Shown here: piece by piece, positions 6,668-10,322 of the stretch
Position numbering within the stretch: the first letter of the stretch is position 1
Layout of the letters: each line of letters begins with the position of its first letter
Source of the DNA: Cyanobacteria bacterium K_DeepCast_35m_m2_023
GTDB lineage: Bacteria; Cyanobacteriota; Cyanobacteriia; PCC-6307; Cyanobiaceae
Assembly: GCA_016882345.1 (NCBI GenBank)
Contig: VGQR01000049.1
Coordinates: 1-10,322 of the forward strand
Length of the DNA: 10,322 bases
Reading direction: 5' to 3'
Notes under the pieces: model-generated
The model's database searches: none
Told to the model about the DNA's origin: nothing
What the model saw: the letters and a program-made list of their open reading frames with translations, nothing else
Position numbers and translations under genes: made by a program

Positions 6668-8971
6668 ATGACCATCAGCCCACCCGAGCGTGGGAAAACG
6701 GCGAAGGCCATGGTCGACCGGAACCCTGTTCCGGCCACGTTCGAGCTTTTCGAAAAGCCCGGGCATTTCGACCGCACCCTTGCCAAAGGTCCCAAAACCA
6801 CCACCTGGATTTGGAACCTCCACGCCAACGCTCACGATTTCGACAGCCACACGAGCGACCTCGAAGAGGTTTCTCGCAAGATCTTTTCGGCCCACTTCGG
6901 GCACCTGGCCGTCATCTTTATTTGGTTGAGCGGCGCCTTTTTCCATGGCGCTCGCTTCTCCAATTACTCCGGATGGCTGGCTGACCCCCTGCACGTGAAA
7001 CCCAGTGCACAGGTGGTCTGGCCGATCTTCGGCCAGGAAATTCTCAATGGTGATGTCGGTGCCGGCTTCCACGGCATCCAGATCACCTCAGGCCTGTTCC
7101 ACATGTGGCGCGCCTGGGGTTACACCAATGAAACCCAGCTGTTGGCCACGGCCATCGGCGCTTTGGTGATGGCAGGCCTGATGCTGAATGCAGGGGTCTT
7201 TCACTACCACAAGGCCGCTCCCAAGCTGGAGTGGTTCCAGAACGTTGAGTCGATGCTCAACCATCACCTGGCTGGCTTGCTGGGTCTGGGATCCCTCTCT
7301 TGGACTGGACACCTGTTGCATGTGTCCCTGCCGACCACCCAGTTAATGGATGCCATCGATGCCGGCAAGCCGCTGGCCCTCAATGGCAAAACCATTGCTT
7401 CGGTTGCCGACATTCCGCTGCCGCACGAATTTCTCAACCAGGACCTGCTGACCCAGCTGTTCCCTGGTTTTGGTGCCGGCATCAACGCCTTCTTCACCGG
7501 CAACTGGGCGGCCTACAGCGATTTCCTCACCTTCAAAGGTGGCTTGAATCCTGTGACCGGCAGCCTCTGGATGACCGATATCGCCCATCACCATCTGGCG
7601 ATTGCGGTGCTGTTCATCGTGGCCGGCCACATGTACCGCACCAACTGGGGCATTGGCCACAGCATCAAGGAGATCCTCGAGGGTCAGAAGGGTGATCCCC
7701 TGCTGTTCCCGGCGACCAAAGGTCACGACGGTCTCTTCGAGTTCATGACCACCAGCTGGCATGCCCAACTGGCAGTGAACCTTGCGCTGCTGGGCTCACT
7801 CAGCATCATCGTGGCGCATCACATGTATGCGATGCCCCCATACCCCTACATCGGGGTCAGCTATGCCACCCAGCTGTCGCTGTTCACCCACCACGTGTGG
7901 ATCGGTGGCTTCCTGATTGTCGGTGCAGGCGCCCACGCCGCCATCGCCATGGTGCGCGATTACGACCCTGCCAAGCACATCGATAACGTGCTTGATCGGG
8001 TGCTCAAGGCCCGTGATGCCCTGATCAGCCACCTCAACTGGGTGTGCATCTGGCTCGGCTTCCACAGCTTCGGCCTCTACATCCACAACGACACCATGCG
8101 TGCCCTGGGCCGTCCCCAGGACATGTTCAGTGACTCGGCCATTGCGCTGAAGCCTGTCTTCGCTCAGTGGATTCAGGGTCTGCATGCCGCCGCCGCTGGC
8201 AGCACCGCTCCCAATGCCCTCGCGGGCGTGAGCGAAGTGTTCAACGGCGCTGTCGTCGCTGTTGGTGGCAAAGTGGCCGCTGCGCCGATTCCTCTCGGAA
8301 CCGCGGACTTCATGGTCCACCACATTCACGCCTTCACGATTCACGTGACGGTGCTGATCCTGCTGAAGGGTGTTCTCTATTCCCGCAGCAGCCGCCTGGT
8401 TCCCGACAAGGCGAATCTGGGCTTCCGCTTCCCCTGCGACGGCCCCGGCCGTGGCGGCACCTGCCAGGTGTCGGCTTGGGACCATGTGTTCCTGGGCCTG
8501 TTCTGGATGTACAACTCCCTGTCGATCGTGATCTTCCACTTCTCCTGGAAGATGCAGAGCGACGTGTGGGGCACCGTCAACGCCGACGGCACCGTCCAGC
8601 ACATCACCAACGGCAACTTCGCCACCAGTGCCATCACCATCAATGGTTGGTTGCGTGATTTCCTGTGGGCCCAGGCCGCACAGGTCATCAACAGCTATGG
8701 CTCGAGCAGCAGTGCCTATGGCCTGATGTTCCTGGGTGCTCACTTCGTCTGGGCTTTCAGCCTGATGTTCCTGTTCTCTGGCCGTGGCTACTGGCAGGAG
8801 CTGATCGAGTCCATCGTCTGGGCTCATAACAAGCTGAAGGTGGCTCCGGCCATCCAGCCTCGTGCACTCTCCATCACCCAGGGCCGTGCGGTCGGTGTCG
8901 CCCACTATCTGTTGGGCGGTATCGCAACCACCTGGTCCTTCTTCCTGGCCCGCATGCTTGCGGTCGGCTGA
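6668..8971 (+). CDS. psaA: Photosystem I P700 chlorophyll a apoprotein A1 (PsaA)
   Basis: Complete, 767 residues, the normal length. It is one half of the photosystem I heterodimer in the thylakoid membrane and binds P700, most antenna chlorophylls, phylloquinone and half of the FX cluster. The start MTISPPERG matches the family N-terminus and has a GAGGA site. Conserved landmarks: [23 protein letters not shown], the FX loop [13 protein letters not shown] with Cys590 and Cys599, and the C-terminal electron-transfer domain. In [18 protein letters not shown], His692 corresponds to the P700 ligand His680 of other PsaA proteins, Met700 to the A0 ligand, and Ser704, Arg706 and Trp709 to the phylloquinone pocket; all are unchanged. 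Many His residues sit in membrane helices as chlorophyll ligands. The frame is open upstream to 6542 but those residues are not family-like. psaB follows after 18 bases, in the same frame. Confidence 0.99.
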   Translation: MTISPPERGKTAKAMVDRNPVPATFELFEKPGHFDRTLAKGPKTTTWIWNLHANAHDFDSHTSDLEEVSRKIFSAHFGHLAVIFIWLSGAFFHGARFSNYSGWLADPLHVKPSAQVVWPIFGQEILNGDVGAGFHGIQITSGLFHMWRAWGYTNETQLLATAIGALVMAGLMLNAGVFHYHKAAPKLEWFQNVESMLNHHLAGLLGLGSLSWTGHLLHVSLPTTQLMDAIDAGKPLALNGKTIASVADIPLPHEFLNQDLLTQLFPGFGAGINAFFTGNWAAYSDFLTFKGGLNPVTGSLWMTDIAHHHLAIAVLFIVAGHMYRTNWGIGHSIKEILEGQKGDPLLFPATKGHDGLFEFMTTSWHAQLAVNLALLGSLSIIVAHHMYAMPPYPYIGVSYATQLSLFTHHVWIGGFLIVGAGAHAAIAMVRDYDPAKHIDNVLDRVLKARDALISHLNWVCIWLGFHSFGLYIHNDTMRALGRPQDMFSDSAIALKPVFAQWIQGLHAAAAGSTAPNALAGVSEVFNGAVVAVGGKVAAAPIPLGTADFMVHHIHAFTIHVTVLILLKGVLYSRSSRLVPDKANLGFRFPCDGPGRGGTCQVSAWDHVFLGLFWMYNSLSIVIFHFSWKMQSDVWGTVNADGTVQHITNGNFATSAITINGWLRDFLWAQAAQVINSYGSSSSAYGLMFLGAHFVWAFSLMFLFSGRGYWQELIESIVWAHNKLKVAPAIQPRALSITQGRAVGVAHYLLGGIATTWSFFLARMLAVG

Positions 8972-8986
8972 CCTTTCTGACCTTTC
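8969..8986 (+). repeat. Perfect 9-base tandem duplication containing the psaA stop codon
   Basis: TGACCTTTC occurs twice back to back (8969-8977 and 8978-8986). The first copy begins with the psaA stop codon, and because the unit is nine bases long the second TGA (8978) is in the same frame. The duplication fills almost all of the psaA-psaB gap and leaves only CCA before the psaB ATG. Confidence 0.95.
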
Positions 8987-8989
8987 CCA

Positions 8990-10322
8990 ATGGCAACGAA
9001 ATTTCCTTCGTTCAGCCAGGGTCTGGCACAGGACCCGACAACCCGCCGGATTTGGTACGGCATTGCCACGGCTCACGACTTCGAGAGCCACGACGGCATG
9101 ACCGAAGAGCGGCTTTATCAGAAGCTGTTCTCCACCCACTTCGGACACCTGGCCATCATTGGCCTGTGGGTTTCGGGCAACCTGTTCCATATCGCCTGGC
9201 AGGGCAACTTTGAGCAGTGGGTCGCCGATCCTCTGCACGTCCGTCCCATCGCTCACGCGATTTGGGATCCCCACTTCGGCCCGGGAGCCATCGCCGCCTT
9301 CACCCAGGCCGGCGCCAGCTCCCCGGTGAACATTGCCTATTCCGGTCTGTACCACTGGTGGTACACCATCGGGATGCGCACCAACGCCGAGCTGTATCAG
9401 GGCTCCATCTTCATGATGATCCTGTCGGCCTGGGCCCTGTTCGCCGGTTGGCTGCACCTTCAGCCCAAGTTCCGGCCTTCCCTGGCTTGGTTCAAGAACG
9501 CTGAATCCCGCCTCAACCACCACCTGGCCGTTCTGTTCGGTTTCAGTTCGATTGCCTGGACCGGTCACCTGGTTCACGTCGCCATCCCTGAAGCCCGTGG
9601 CCAGCACGTCGGTTGGGACAACTTCCTCTCGGTGCTTCCGCACCCTGCAGGTCTGGCTCCCTTCTTCACCGGCAACTGGGGCGTTTACGCCCAGAATCCC
9701 GACACCGCTTACCAGGTGTTCGGGTCCTCAGAAGGCGCAGGCACCGCGATCCTGACCTTCCTGGGTGGCTTCCACCCCCAGACCGAAGCCCTCTGGCTCA
9801 CGGACATTGCCCATCACCACCTGGCGATTGGTGTCCTGTTCGTGATCGCAGGTCACATGTACCGCACCAACTTTGGTATCGGTCACTCGATCCGCGAGAT
9901 TCTCGAAGCCCACAACCCGCCCAAGGGCACCCCTGGTGACCTCGGCGCTGGCCACAAGGGTCTCTACGACACCATCAACAACTCGCTCCACTTCCAACTG
10001 GGTCTGGCCCTGGCCAGCCTCGGTGTGGTGACGAGCCTGGTGGCGCAGCACATGTATTCGATGCCGTCCTACGCGTTCATCGCCCGGGACTACACGACGC
10101 AGGCTGCTCTCTACACCCACCACCAGTACATCGCCATCTTCCTGATGTGCGGTGCCTTTGCCCACGGTGCGATCTTCTTCATCCGTGATTACGACCCCGA
10201 AGCCAACAAGAACAACGTGTTGGCCCGGATGCTCGAGCACAAAGAAGCGATCATCAGCCACCTGAGCTGGGTGTCCCTGTTCCTCGGTTTCCACACCTTG
10301 GGCCTCTACGTCCACAACGACG
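8990..10322 (+). CDS. psaB: Photosystem I P700 chlorophyll a apoprotein A2 (PsaB), N-terminal 60%; 3' end outside window
   Basis: Partner of PsaA in the photosystem I reaction centre. From ATG 8990 there are 444 codons plus one base before the window ends; the family has about 735-750 residues. The start [20 protein letters not shown] is the standard PsaB N-terminus, followed by [16 protein letters not shown] and the first membrane helices ([20 protein letters not shown]). The antenna part has the repeated His-rich helices, for example [17 protein letters not shown] and [13 protein letters not shown], which parallel the same helices in PsaA. The FX cysteines, the P700 histidine and the quinone site lie beyond the window. 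It is 18 bases after psaA in the same frame, so cotranscribed, but no Shine-Dalgarno sequence is visible: the bases before the ATG are CTTTCCCA. Translation may depend on ribosomes finishing psaA or on another initiation route. Confidence 0.98.
   Translation, partial: MATKFPSFSQGLAQDPTTRRIWYGIATAHDFESHDGMTEERLYQKLFSTHFGHLAIIGLWVSGNLFHIAWQGNFEQWVADPLHVRPIAHAIWDPHFGPGAIAAFTQAGASSPVNIAYSGLYHWWYTIGMRTNAELYQGSIFMMILSAWALFAGWLHLQPKFRPSLAWFKNAESRLNHHLAVLFGFSSIAWTGHLVHVAIPEARGQHVGWDNFLSVLPHPAGLAPFFTGNWGVYAQNPDTAYQVFGSSEGAGTAILTFLGGFHPQTEALWLTDIAHHHLAIGVLFVIAGHMYRTNFGIGHSIREILEAHNPPKGTPGDLGAGHKGLYDTINNSLHFQLGLALASLGVVTSLVAQHMYSMPSYAFIARDYTTQAALYTHHQYIAIFLMCGAFAHGAIFFIRDYDPEANKNNVLARMLEHKEAIISHLSWVSLFLGFHTLGLYVHND

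Noticed and set aside
7796..9643. Very long open frame (615 codons) on the minus strand opposite psaA and psaB
   Set aside because: It crosses two certain genes. GC-rich third codon positions remove stop codons from the opposite strand, and its translation is rich in Gly, Val, Asp and His in the pattern of a reverse-complement shadow.
7570..9905. Strong similarity between the His-rich helix regions of psaA and psaB (about 7570-7680 and 9790-9905), suggesting gene conversion
   Set aside because: PsaA and PsaB are ancient paralogues and these chlorophyll-binding helices are conserved in both subunits; the similarity needs no recent conversion.

Overview
The window comes from a GC-rich picocyanobacterium of the alpha-cyanobacterial (Synechococcus/Cyanobium) type. 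The reasons are the photosystem I core operon psaA-psaB, a CbiG-CobJ fusion, a cyanobacterial-type glutamate synthase, and strongly G/C-biased third codon positions. By memory comparison, the PsaA sequence looks more like Synechococcus/Cyanobium than Prochlorococcus. No database search was possible.

Layout. Bases 1-1864 (+): the 3' third of a glutamate synthase gene (3Fe-4S and GXGXG parts), then a small YciI-like gene. Bases 1861-2769 (-): lipA, convergent with the YciI-like gene and sharing four bases of stop codon. Bases 2796-2869 (+): tRNA-Pro(CGG), divergent from lipA and antisense to the lipA leader. Bases 2888-6174 (-): two translationally coupled genes, a secreted or membrane-anchored protein of unknown function with a Glu-Pro repeat, followed by the corrin-synthesis fusion CbiG-CobJ. 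Bases 6175-6667: a divergent regulatory region of about 490 bases holding AT-rich -10-like elements, a possible RpaB (HLR1) half-site, a CCTTTG/CAAAGG/CCTTT arrangement with 18-base spacing, and the psaA leader. Bases 6668-8971 (+): complete psaA. Bases 8990-10322 (+): the first 444 codons of psaB, cut off by the window end.

How the genes fit together. These are core housekeeping functions of a phototroph: glutamate synthesis (ammonium assimilation), lipoyl cofactor synthesis, tetrapyrrole (corrin) synthesis, and the photosystem I reaction centre. I see no mobile element, CRISPR array, phage gene or defence system. The least explained parts are the Glu-Pro repeat protein coupled to the corrin gene, the structured psaA control region, the perfect tandem duplication carrying the psaA stop codon, and the tRNA gene lying antisense between cbiG-cobJ and lipA.
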